A stretch of 64,000 nt of DNA from Dactylis glomerata (Eukaryota > Streptophyta > Magnoliopsida > Poales > Poaceae): assembly GCA_007115705.1 (NCBI GenBank), contig QXEO01000339.1:3366191-3430190 (forward strand). Reading direction: 5' to 3'. Positions within the stretch are counted from its first letter, which is position 1. The number at the start of each line of letters is the position of its first letter. Shown here in pieces: positions 1 to 8,965 of the stretch. Made by a program: the position numbers and the translations under genes. The notes beneath the pieces are model-generated. The model did not search any database. It saw nothing but the letters and a program-made list of their open reading frames with translations, and was not told the origin of the DNA.

Positions 1-304
1 ATTATAATTTTCCTTATGAAATGGCAAACCAAAGGATCTACAACTCGAGGAGTGTAGCCATGAGTTTTGTTGCAAGCCCCTAGCTAGGAACGATAGATTT
101 TATTTTCAAATTTCAAATCCCATTTTTGAATTTTGAAAGCCCATATTTGGAAATTTTAAGTCCATATCCAAGAAACCAGTGAGGTTGACCAAGAGTTAGA
201 ATGCGAGAAGCACCAAACCAAATACAAGATAATGATTGGGTGCGACATGGATTTGCTCCCCATGACAACAACCCATATCATTCGCTCTTGTTATGAGGAA
301 TGGT
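1..304. other. Unassigned flank left of the copia array
   Basis: AT-rich sequence with no long reading frame and no motif I recognise. It abuts the terminal TG of the first copia LTR at 305. The five bases before the LTR (300-304, ATGGT) would be one target-site duplication, but the partner copy cannot be checked because the array is truncated at its other end. It is probably part of an older repeat. Confidence 0.5.
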
Positions 305-1049
305 TGAACGGATCGTAAGGGCACCTAGAGGGGGGGTGAATAGGTGCTACTCAAATTTTAGTTCTTTTTCAATTTAGGCTTGACACAAAAGGTAAATTCT
401 CTAGATATGCAACTAGGGTGAATTTACCTATATGACAACTAGCAAGCTAAGCAAGATATGATATATAAAGGCAATAAAGGATAGGGGTAACCAAGAGTGG
501 AGCACACAGAGACACGGATGTAATTCCCGTAGTTCCTTCCTTTTTAGGGGAAGTACGTCTACGTTGGAGAGGTGTGGTTGCCACAAAGGCCTAACCAACG
601 CCACAAAGGCTCACCCTATTCTCCGGTGCAAGCTTCCACCACAAAGGCCTAGCTCACTTTCCACTAAGGGATTCCTCAAGGCGGAACCGGCCTTCAAAAT
701 CTTGGGGCACGCATCCACAACTGAATTGGAGGCTCCCAAGGACAACACAATGCTGTCAAACAACAAGTATCAAGATATCAATCACACAAATCAAGGTCTA
801 GGGACACAAGGGAACCCAAGACACAAGGGCCCTCAAGCAAATGAGAGGAGAAAGTAAATCGCTTTGGTGAGGATGTAGATCAAGGCCTTCTCCTTCGATT
901 CTCCAAAGATCAAGAGCTTTGGTGGGTTGAGGGAGGCGATCTTGTGATTTTTGTGGCTCCAAATGTGGTGTTCTTCTTGATTGGGACAAGCAGCTTGAGG
1001 TGGAAGAAGGGGAGGGGTATTTATAGCCCCTCCCAAAATGTAGCCATTT

Positions 1050-1610
1050 CTGCCTCGGGGGGGGGGGGATTATCTGGCCAAAGTATGGCCGGATTATCCG
1101 GCCCAGAATGAAATATCTGGGCCAATAATCCGGCCCGGTTGCTGGGTGACGCCAAGCTGAGTCCTTAGCCGTTTTTCCTCGAGATTCTTGGGGGGGGGCG
1201 GATTATTCGGCCAAGAATGAAATATCCGGCCAAATAATCCGGCCCCATGCCTGGGTGACGCCGAGCCAGGTCCTTAGCCGTTTTTCCTCGAGATTCTTGG
1301 GGGGGGGGGCGGATTATCCGGCCAGGAATGAAATATCCGGCCAAATAATCCGGCCCCATGCCTGGGTGACGCCGAGCCAGGTCCTTAGCCGTTTTGCTGA
1401 AACCTTTGAGGGGGGCGGATTATCCGGCCATGGATGAAATATCCAGCCCAATAATCCGGCCCCATGCCTAGGTGACGCCGAACTAGGTCCTTAGCCGTTT
1501 TGCTGAAATCTTGAGGGGGGCGGATTATCCGGCCATGAATGAAATATCTGGTCCAATAATCCAGCCCCATATCTGGGTGACGCCGGCTCAAGACCTTAGC
1601 CGTTTTCTTG
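1050..1610. repeat. Tandem repeat of palindromic CCGGATTATCCGG-type units in the copia U5
   Basis: Five imperfect units of about 103-111 bp, marked by CCTTAGCC cores near 1164, 1272, 1384, 1489 and 1592. Each unit has a G-run, a GGATTATCCGGCC palindrome, a GAAATATCCGGCC half-palindrome, AATAATCCGGCC and a GGTGACGCCG stretch. LTR2 (about 27930-28390) and LTR3 (about 53595-54050) have four units each, so the array changes in copy number. Related palindromes also occur at 3928-3960 and 4358-4435 in the same LTR. The role is unknown. Confidence 0.8.
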
Positions 1611-2285
1611 GAACTGAAAAACCTGCACCACTTTAACACACACTTAAATTCCTAATATTGTTATCTAACACACAAAACATGAGGGATACAAAGTATGATC
1701 TTTCAATTTCCCCCTTTTTGGTGTTAGATGACAACACTAGGATTTGCAAGAGAGATAATATATTTCAAACAACAAGTTTTTGAGCAAGGAACAAAGCTCC
1801 CCCTAAAAGTGTGCATCTTTCAGAAATGGAAGTGAAAAGGAACAAGCACCACTTTTAAGTTCGAAGAAGAACCACTAGAGTTTGTAGGGATCATACCACA
1901 TACCACTTGATAGAAGATTCAATAAATATGGAATTTCGAAGATGATAATGACGTGAAACCAAATTCCATAGCCATCTCACATACATACCGTGAACTCACA
2001 AAAGAACAAAGTAGTACAAAGTTCTACAAGCATAATGTTCCACAAGTCACACATAGAACATAGAACATAGTCTCATACACACCATAGTAGCAAATAAACC
2101 ACAAATATTGTTCCAAACTTAAAGCAAATAAATAAGAAGAAACACAAGTGCCAAAGGAATGATAAACGCTCAAGCTTGTGTTCTCCACCCATGCAAATTC
2201 CGAGAGATGCCTAAAGAACTACTTCTCCCCCTTTGGCATCAAGACACCAAAAAGGGAGAAGAACGATGCTACACGCCCCGAGGAA

Positions 2286-3791
2286 TCAATCCTCCCAATC
2301 ACCAAGGTCGTCGGAGTCATCAACATCATCATCACCGGTAGCATCGTCGTCATCCACGTCCTCCTCAACCTCCTCAAACTCTGCATGCGCATCTCCTGGA
2401 GGGGCATCTGGAGGAGCAAAGAGATGCTTCTCCATATCACAGCAGTTGTAGCGATCAGTGTGCCAAGCTGCATAAGAAATTGCTGCGGTAGGGGTGGGCT
2501 CGGCAGTCTGTGCACCACTAAGACGGTGTAGGATCAGCTGCTGATTGTCCTGAATAGTCTTCTTCTCCACGTAGGCCTGATAGTTTTCACGGTGGATCTC
2601 AACCTTCATGCACAGAACATTCCTCTCAAACCAACTGAGCTTCTTCACTTCTCTAGACATGGCAGTAGCAGCAGCCCTCTGATCACGAGTAGAAGCACTA
2701 GACCTCGCATCAGCCATGAAGGTACTAGGATAAGCAGTGGAAGGGGTAGGAGTCTTCTTCTTCTTGATGTACATCTTCTTGACATGGTGGTCCACACAAT
2801 CATCACTGAGATCATACTCCCCAAGGGAATGCTTGATGAGAAGCATGATGTAAGGAACATATGGAAGTGTGTTCCTCTGAATGATAGCATTCTTAATCTC
2901 ATGAAAGATAAAGTCCATCACATCAAGGGTAAAATTCTCATCCGGGTCGGAAGAAGTAGCACACTGATTAGCAAGGAAGAGTAGGTCAACTAGTGAGGTG
3001 CGGATGGCATCGTTGTTACCACCACTAGGAGCAATTTTCTCTCTGAAAATGCGGACAAGCTGATCATAGAGAGGATGCAAACCATTGATAAAGCCGACAA
3101 CGCCTGTGGAGTCATAGAGATCATAGAGCTTGTCCTTGTCAGGCTTTGTACCCGGAGAGTGAACACGGCAACCCACTGGATTATCCCCATCATAAGCATA
3201 ACCCAAGAGAGAGGCAAACACAGAGAAATCCGCTTCACATTGATGCTCTCCAGACATCCACTTCATTGTCTTCTGAGGGTTGGGCATGATCACAAAAGTG
3301 GCAAAAAACAGCATGATGAGGTTGGGGTTAAAGTTGCACTTCAAGGTAGCTAGCTCAGTCAATCCCAACTTCTCAAGCACAGAAACAACATCATCAAAGT
3401 AGGTCTTGCTGCGAAGGTGATTGAGGTCAATAGGATGCATAGGCCGGGTTGGATTCTTCAAGCTCTCATAAACATCACGGTAGATGGCCCACTGCTCCTC
3501 ACACCAAAATCCATGGTCCTCAATGTCTTCATCTCGGGGTGTGGCGTACCAATTATTGCACCGCACGAGAATGTAGTCAGGCTCAGGCATGTTCTTGTAG
3601 TTGGGTCTAGTCTCTTTCCCTTTGCGACGACGAGCTTGAGCTTTTGCAAGCTTTTCTTTCTGAACTTTCCTAGCAGCTTCCCTCTGACGCTGATGAATCA
3701 CAACCTCATCAACAAGGACTCCTTCTTCATTCAAAATGAACCGACGCTTGCGCTTTGGTACACCCGAACCACCTGTGAGAGAGAGAGACAT
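2286..3791 (-). CDS. LTR-embedded ORF, about 501 residues, possibly related to the ATHILA ORF1 / plant-transposon domain
   Basis: An uninterrupted minus-strand frame inside the LTR. It is open from 3884; I chose the ATG at 3791 (MSLSLTGGSG). A pyrimidine-rich tract ending in CACAG lies just after that ATG and could be a splice acceptor, so the true start may be on an upstream exon. Visible parts are a basic, charged N-terminal region (KRKRRF, then an Arg/Lys/Glu-rich helix), a central globular region (FFATFVIM, FSVFASLLGYAY, SLVDLLFLANQC), a KKMYIKKKK patch, and a C-terminal acidic tail of Asp/Glu runs ending DWED. The central pattern recalls the ATHILA ORF1 / putative plant transposon domain; this is tentative. 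It lies downstream of the LTR TATA box, so an LTR transcript could carry it. The copy in LTR2 is broken. The function is unknown. Confidence 0.6.
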   Translation of the reverse strand: MSLSLTGGSGVPKRKRRFILNEEGVLVDEVVIHQRQREAARKVQKEKLAKAQARRRKGKETRPNYKNMPEPDYILVRCNNWYATPRDEDIEDHGFWCEEQWAIYRDVYESLKNPTRPMHPIDLNHLRSKTYFDDVVSVLEKLGLTELATLKCNFNPNLIMLFFATFVIMPNPQKTMKWMSGEHQCEADFSVFASLLGYAYDGDNPVGCRVHSPGTKPDKDKLYDLYDSTGVVGFINGLHPLYDQLVRIFREKIAPSGGNNDAIRTSLVDLLFLANQCATSSDPDENFTLDVMDFIFHEIKNAIIQRNTLPYVPYIMLLIKHSLGEYDLSDDCVDHHVKKMYIKKKKTPTPSTAYPSTFMADARSSASTRDQRAAATAMSREVKKLSWFERNVLCMKVEIHRENYQAYVEKKTIQDNQQLILHRLSGAQTAEPTPTAAISYAAWHTDRYNCCDMEKHLFAPPDAPPGDAHAEFEEVEEDVDDDDATGDDDVDDSDDLGDWED

Positions 3792-3898
3792 GGATAGCAC
3801 GGGGATAAGCATATGCACATGAGTTACTGAAAGGAGATCAAGAATCAGTTTGTATGGAAGGACACACTTCGCACGATAAATCAAATTATTGACAGCAA

Positions 3899-4120
3899 CT
3901 AGGAAAATTCGTGAGAGAAAATGCCAGGTCGGATTATCCGGCCAGGGGGGCAGATAATCCGCCCCCCCCCCCCCTCAAAAAAATCCCAAAACTTGCTGTT
4001 ACACTCTAATTTGGTAGATCGGAAGAAGTAGTGCCATACAAAAGGATTCATGATAGCAAAGAACAACATGGGGAAGGCCAAACACCAAGAAATTGCATGG
4101 TAAAATTCATACAAGACCAC
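3899..4120 (-). other. Upstream hydrophobic reading frame in the copia LTR leader
   Basis: A 73-codon frame starting MVLYEFYHAISW with a strongly hydrophobic stretch (CLAFPMLFFAIMNPFVW) that could be a membrane segment. In LTR1 it is out of frame with the long LTR ORF. In LTR2 the same start (30826) reads straight into the long ORF's N-terminus, because the intervening C-run is shorter (about 10 instead of 13). Whether either arrangement is the ancestral protein start is not decidable here. Confidence 0.35.
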
Positions 4121-4335
4121 ACCCTAGGGTTAGGACATATGAACAATACCCGCATCCATTGCAGAAACGCCTTGGTGAAAGCCTTCCCATGGTGGAGGGG
4201 AACCAAATCTGACGAGGACCGGCCGAGGGAATAGCCGGAGCACCGTCAGCGGCTGGGGAGAGGCGGCGGCGGCTGCTGGGAACCCTAGGGCGGGGGAGGA
4301 AAGGAACTGCCCGAAAGGGCAGCCTGACCTCGCCC

Positions 4336-4342
4336 TTTTATA
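4336..4342 (-). promoter_or_regulatory. TATA box of copia LTR1
   Basis: The minus strand reads GAGTATAAAAGGGCG here. It is conserved in LTR2 at 31042-31048, about 550 bp from the LTR start as expected for a U3/R boundary. It implies a start of transcription near 4305 and a long leader through the LTR. Confidence 0.65.
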
Positions 4343-4890
4343 CTCAGCCATCGAGCCGACCGGATATTCCGGCCAAAGTTAGCCCGAATTATCTGCCCCC
4401 CGGATATTCCACCCAAGGGGGCGGATATTCCGGCCTGGAACGCCAGGGAGCAGTTCCACTCAAATTTTACTAAAACAGAAATTCTTTTTGACAAAAAAAT
4501 TTGAACTCATGTGCATAGAGTAGATGTTTTGAGATAGGATGGCTTAGGAGAGAGAGCAAACACAGAGTGGTTCTCGGCACTTGACATTGCAAGAAAAATC
4601 ATCAAAAAAATCCAATGAAAGTGCCTTCCCATAGCAAAGAAAGAAACAACACCGAGAATGAACAACAAGGCTTCAAATAAGATTTGCAAGGAATCAACTC
4701 TTCGAAAAGAAGAGGTCGGTGGCCGAGGCCACCATGTATGAGTGTTATGGCATTGGATCGCGAAGATGTATCTTGGGTCCATAACCACTACTCATCATTG
4801 AAGCTCATATATCACAAAAATGATATTAAGAGAATGATATGATTACTATCGGCATTATGGGGGGAGGGATAGCCCAATTAATTAGGACCA

Positions 4891-4901
4891 CACTCCCCCT
4901 G
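4891..4901 (-). other. Polypurine tract of copia copy A
   Basis: The minus strand reads CAGGGGGAGTG directly before the LTR start TGGTCCTAAT. The same arrangement, with ATAGGGGGAGTG, follows LTR2 at 31597. It would prime plus-strand DNA synthesis. Confidence 0.7.
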
Positions 4902-4960
4902 TCTCCATGCCCACACCTAAACCAAACAAGTATTGAAGTATAGGTATATTTGCAAGATGC

Positions 4961-6944
4961 TCAAGCCACACTCCTTGAATCAATGATATTTAGCTCATTC
5001 CTCAAATATCCAAATCTTGCTTCATCTAGAGGCTTCGTGAATATATCGGCAAGTTGATTCTTGGTGCAAGCATATGCAAGCTCAATATCACCACGGGCAA
5101 CATGATCTCTAATAAAATGATTCTGGATCTCAATATGCTTGGTTCTTGAATGTTGCACCGGATTATAGGCGATCTTGATAGCACTCTCATTGCCACATAA
5201 AAGAGGCACTTTGTCACAATTGACACCATATTCCTTTAAAGTTTGTCTCATCCACAACAATTGAGTGCATCCACTTGCGGTGGGGCTTCAGCGGTGGAGA
5301 GAGATATACAATTTTGCTTCTTAGAAGACCAACACACCAAAAACCTACCAAGAAATTGGCAAGCTCTGGAGGTTGATTTCCTATCATCCTTGTCACTGGC
5401 CCTATCCGAATCCGTGAAACCACAAAGAGAGAAATCCGAGCCTTTAGAATACCAAAACCCATAAGTTGGGGTATGAACCAAATATCGAAAGATCCTCTTA
5501 ACCGCCATAAGGTGGCTTTCTTTAGGAGCGGCCTGATACCTTGCACACACACCTACACTCAGCACAATATCGGGTCTACCTTTTGATCCACCTCTTTACC
5601 ATTGGGATCTAGTTCAAGATGACATTTAGTGGGCATTGGTGTCACGGCCCCATTTAGTTCCTTCATCTTGAACCTCTTGAGCATGTCTTGGACATATTTG
5701 GCTTGATTAATAAAAGTCCCTTCTTTCAATTGCTTGATTTCAAAACCAAGAAAGAACTTCATTTCGCCCATCATAGACATCTCGAACCTATCGGTCATAA
5801 GCTTTGAAAATTCATCATTAAAAGCTTTGTTAGTAGAGCCAAAGATAATATCATCAACATAAAGTTGGCATACAAAAAGCTCCCCATTGACCCTCTTAGT
5901 AAAAAGAGTGGGATCGATTTGCCCAACTTCAAACCCACGGTCTAACAACAACTCCCTAAGGTGCTCATACCACGCACGTGGGGCTTGTTTAAGGCCATAT
6001 AGTGCCATATGGAGTTTGTAGACATGGTTAGGGAAGTTGAGGTCCTCAAATCCTGGGGGTTGCTTAACATACACTTCCTCTTTCAATGGACCATTAAGAA
6101 AAGCACTTTTAACATCCATTTGTTGCAACTTAAAATTAGGATGAGTGGCATATGCAAGAAGGATACGGATGGACTCAAGGCGAGCCACGGGAGCATAAGT
6201 CTCTCCAAAGTCAATGCCTTCAACTTGAGAGAAACCTTGAGCAACCAATCTTGCCTTGTTCCTCACAAAAATTTCATGCTCATCTTGCTTGTTCTTGAAT
6301 ATCCACTTTGTGCCAATCACATTGTGGCACTCTCTTGGCTTCTCCACTAACACCCACACATTATTGCGCTTGAAGTTATTGAGTTCTTCATGCATAGCAT
6401 CCAGCCAATCCGGATCTTCAAGTGCTTCAAATACTTTCTTGGGTTCAACCATGGAGATATAGGCATGATGATTGCTAAATTTTGCCAATTGACTCTGGGT
6501 TGACACTTTGCCTCTTAAATCTCCAATAACCCTCTCAAGGGTATGACCTCTAAGTTCCAAGTTCCTTTCAACTCTTCTCTTGCGACGGGCTTCGATCTCC
6601 TCATTTGACCTTTGAGGAATCACTTGATCATCTTGATCATTTTGGTCCCCGACTTGACCATCAACTTGACCTTGATCATCATTATGTACATCATCACTCT
6701 CTTCATGAGTAGGCTGATCTTGGTCTTGTGAAGAGTTAGGGGCGGTTGAGATAACCGGAGAGGATGGTGGTGCCCCTACTTCTTCATGAAGGTCCTTGTC
6801 TTGTTCTTCGGTTGGTGCCTTAGTTGCTTCTTCAGGAGAGGCTTGTTGAGCTTGTGTAGACGAGGGATCCACTTGAGTAGAACATAGTCCTTCTCTGTCC
6901 GCCACAAGGTGTCCCTCAATGGGGCAGAAAAATCCCACGCCCAT
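4961..6944 (-). pseudogene. Copia copy A reverse transcriptase and RNase H (damaged pol 3' part)
   Basis: It encodes the copia reverse transcriptase followed by RNase H, which would copy element RNA to DNA inside the particle. The RT block (6944-5559) starts with an acidic Gln/Asp-rich linker. It then shows WLDAMHEELNNF, TYAPVARLESIRILLA, QMDVKSAFLNG, YGLKQAPRAWYEHL and the catalytic YVDD. The frame is lost at about 5575, where roughly 46 bp present in copy B are missing between short GGGTCTA/ACGGTA ends. RNase H continues at 5565-4961 with FTDSDRASDKDDRKST, where copy B has the usual Trp in DSDWAS. A further loss removes the residues after STAEA. The C-terminus (TKNQLADIFTKPLDEARF) is typical of copia Pol. 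It ends 70 bp before the 3' LTR. Confidence 0.9.
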
Positions 6945-7898
6945 TCTTCTTATGGCATCTTGAGGTATTTCATCATCTACATCACAAGCAACAACATCTC
7001 GCCCCCTTGGGAGCTATCATTTTCTTCAAATACCACACTACAAGATTCTTCAACACGTCCAGTGGACTTGTTGAAAACTCTATAAGTGTGGGATTCGGCA
7101 CCATAACCAACAAAAATATCTTCTATTGCTTTTGGATCAAATGTACCTAAACGAACTCCTTTTCTAAGAAAGAAACACTTACAACCGAAAACCCGGAAGT
7201 ACATGATGTTGGGCTTGCTTCCGGTGAGAATTTCATAAGGAGTCATGTTCAAGCCTTTGCGGAGGAAGAGCCGGTTCGATGAGTGACAAGCCGTAGAGAT
7301 GGCTTTGGCCCAAAAGTTTTATGGAGACTTAAACTCCGCCAACATGGACATAGCCATATCCATAAGAGTCCGGTTTTTCCTCTTGGCTACACCATTTTGT
7401 TGAGGGGTGTATGCAGCGGAATATTGATGTCATATCCCCTCATCACTGAGAAAGCCATTTAAGGTGTAGTTCTTGAATTCGGATCCATTGTCACTTCTTA
7501 TTGCCAATATATTTTGCCCATATTGATGTTCAACTTCTTTGGCAAAGTCGATGACGGTTTGTTGAGTCTCACTCTTGTGTGTGAAGAAATAGACCCAAGT
7601 ATATCTTGAATAGTCATCAACAATCACCAAACAATATTTCTTCCCACCAAGACTTGCATGAGAGGGAGGACCAAAAAGATCCACATGAAGGAGCTCCAAA
7701 ATCCTCTTGGAAGAATTGATAGTCTTGCTTGAATGGGGAGAATCATGCATTTTTCCTAGAACGCAAGCCCTGCAAACACGATCTTTGGCAAAGGAAACAT
7801 TCTCTTTTAGTCCGAGGATGTGGCCACCCTTGTGAACGCTTTGCAAAGTTCTCATATTGACATGGGCTAGTCGGCGATGCCAAAGCCAACCCACATCG
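6945..7898 (-). pseudogene. Copia copy A integrase (damaged, cut from protease by the CACTA)
   Basis: It begins at the CACTA insertion point with the GAG-pre-integrase/zinc-finger region (WHRRLAHVNM, then CRACVLGKMH; His-His-Cys-Cys). The catalytic core follows, with Asp in LLHVDLFGP and in RSDNGSEF. A TGA at 7430-7432 stops the frame after FLSDEGI; copy B has the same stop at 49508-49510. The frame continues as the usual YTPQQNG-type region and the MTPYEILTGSKPN block. A one-base loss in a C-run near 7000-7005 (five C where copy B has six) then shifts the frame before the RT. It cannot make a working integrase as it stands. Confidence 0.87.
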
Positions 7899-7921
7899 CA
7901 CTAGTGGAAAAAAGCCTATTG
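7899..7921 (+). repeat. CACTA left terminal inverted repeat
   Basis: It begins CACTAGTGGAAAAAAGCCTA and pairs with the right end at 24227-24249 (CACTAGTGGGAAAAGGCTTA on the minus strand), with a few differences after the first nine bases. Confidence 0.9.
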
Positions 7922-8160
7922 GTGGCGCACCATTTTGGCATATGCGTGGCGCATATGGGATGCGCCACCAATGCCATGCCACTAATAACAGTTTATTGGT
8001 GGCGCATCTCAATATGCACCACGCATAGTTTGAATATTAGTGGCGCATATAGCATATGCGCCATTAGTATCTTATGCGTGGCGCATATTGCTATATGCGC
8101 CACTAATACATAATGCGCCACTAGACACCTACAATATGCGCCACTGATATGTCGTACAGG
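7922..8160. repeat. CACTA left subterminal repeats
   Basis: About a dozen copies of GTGGCGCAT(AT) or its complement ATGCGCCAC, often as inverted pairs around TATTGCTAT-type centres. In En/Spm elements such arrays bind the TNPA protein and are needed for excision; here that is by analogy. The last units lie near 8140-8150. Bases 8161-8391 hold nothing I recognise. Confidence 0.85.
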
Positions 8161-8391
8161 TCCAAAAAAAACTAATATTTTCTGGTATTTATACACAGCA
8201 ATGCACAAGAATATATATAGGTATACAATATAACTGCAGAATACACAGCATGCAGTACAAAACAAATATATCATCATCACAAACAATTAGAACCATAATA
8301 GTGACAAAGTTCCCGAATATTAGAAGTGTTAGAGCATATATAGCCCAAGTCCATGCATTACACACATTACACATTACACACACTACACATC

Positions 8392-8643
8392 TCACCAAAA
8401 GACCGAGTAGACTACACCTGCAATGGTGAGCAAGACCGGGAGCACGATCATCAAGGTCTTCATCCGGTTGTTGTTTCTCCGCTCTCCTAAGAGGTGGATC
8501 CTCCACCTAGCTTCCGCTAGCTCTCTCGTCGGATACCCCTTGTAGGAGTTGCCGCTGAACTTGTTCACTTGCTTCTGGCAATCCTCCCACTCATCGTAGA
8601 CTCCTGGTACCCATCCTTTGTACACCACATAGCATCTCGGCAT
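8392..8643 (-). CDS. Small protein with RNase H1-type hybrid-binding domain and C-terminal membrane segment
   Basis: An intact 83-codon ORF starting MPRCYVVYKG. Residues about 4-45 match the RNase H1 N-terminal / caulimovirus viroplasmin fold: YVVYKGWVPGVYDEW, a Cys, then KFSGNSYKGYPTRELAEARW. In RNase H1 this fold binds RNA-DNA hybrids. No RNase H catalytic domain follows. After a basic stretch (GERRNNNRMK) the last 21 residues (TLMIVLPVLLTIAGVVYSVFW) form a likely membrane helix, so the protein looks tail-anchored. A splice-acceptor-like TTTGTCTACAG directly precedes the AGATG start, so an upstream 5' exon is possible. It lies between the left CACTA end and the second CACTA ORF, on the same strand. 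Similar ORFs occur in grass CACTA elements as I recall. Its role in transposition is not known to me. Confidence 0.75.
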   Translation of the reverse strand: MPRCYVVYKGWVPGVYDEWEDCQKQVNKFSGNSYKGYPTRELAEARWRIHLLGERRNNNRMKTLMIVLPVLLTIAGVVYSVFW

Positions 8644-8965
8644 CTCTGTAGACAAAGCCATATATATAGTATTCAAGTTATAAGAAAAGAGTTACATATG
8701 TCGACAAAGCCATATATCATATGCAACCGAAAGAATGAAAGGATTCACATGCATGTCGACAAAGGAAAGTACTCGAGCTAAGAAATGAGTTATATATAAG
8801 TATCCCGCATACAAAAGTAAATAAGTCCAACAACGATGCTTTCGACTAAGGCAAGTTATAAGTTTACACCTCACACATATACACACACCGGAATGAGTTG
8901 CAGACGGTAAAGTTTATGACTCAAGCACACACGATTGACATACACGTGAAAACGACTAGGAAGAA
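8644..8965. other. Spacer between the two left-side CACTA genes
   Basis: AT-rich, with no credible reading frame. It contains GTCGACAAAGCCATATAT at about 8700-8717. The end of this (GACAAAGCCATATAT) also occurs at the start of the small ORF's exon region (8650-8664), a short local duplication. Confidence 0.5.

Larger units (their letters stand above)
305..4890 (-). repeat. Copia LTR1 (3' LTR of copy A), 4.59 kb
   Basis: Bounded on the plus strand by TG at 305-306 and CCA at 4888-4890. Homologous sequence recurs at 27178-31596 and, truncated, at 52861-54147. Read on the minus strand it has a short U3 of about 550 bp, a TATA box at 4336-4342, and about 4 kb of R/U5. That part holds a long ORF (2286-3791) and a tandem palindromic repeat near its end. 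It is about 167 bp longer than LTR2, explained by one extra repeat unit and by a deletion of about 68 bp in LTR2. Confidence 0.9.

Noticed and set aside
300..304. ATGGT as target duplication of the copia array
   Set aside because: The opposite end of the array is truncated, so the second copy cannot be shown.
564..857. A 97-codon plus-strand frame open in all three copia LTRs (564-857, 27437-27730, 53100-53396)
   Set aside because: It lies antisense to the element in U5, has no domain, and being open in three near-identical copies is weak evidence. It is probably a by-product of LTR similarity.
2233..2531. Plus-strand frames at 2159-2531 and 28957-29310
   Set aside because: They are antisense shadows of the acidic tail of the LTR ORF.
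8392..8643. Caulimovirus-like (endogenous pararetrovirus) origin for the hybrid-binding ORF
   Set aside because: The fold is shared with viral viroplasmin, but there is no coat, movement or viral RT gene nearby. The ORF lies inside intact CACTA borders next to CACTA genes.
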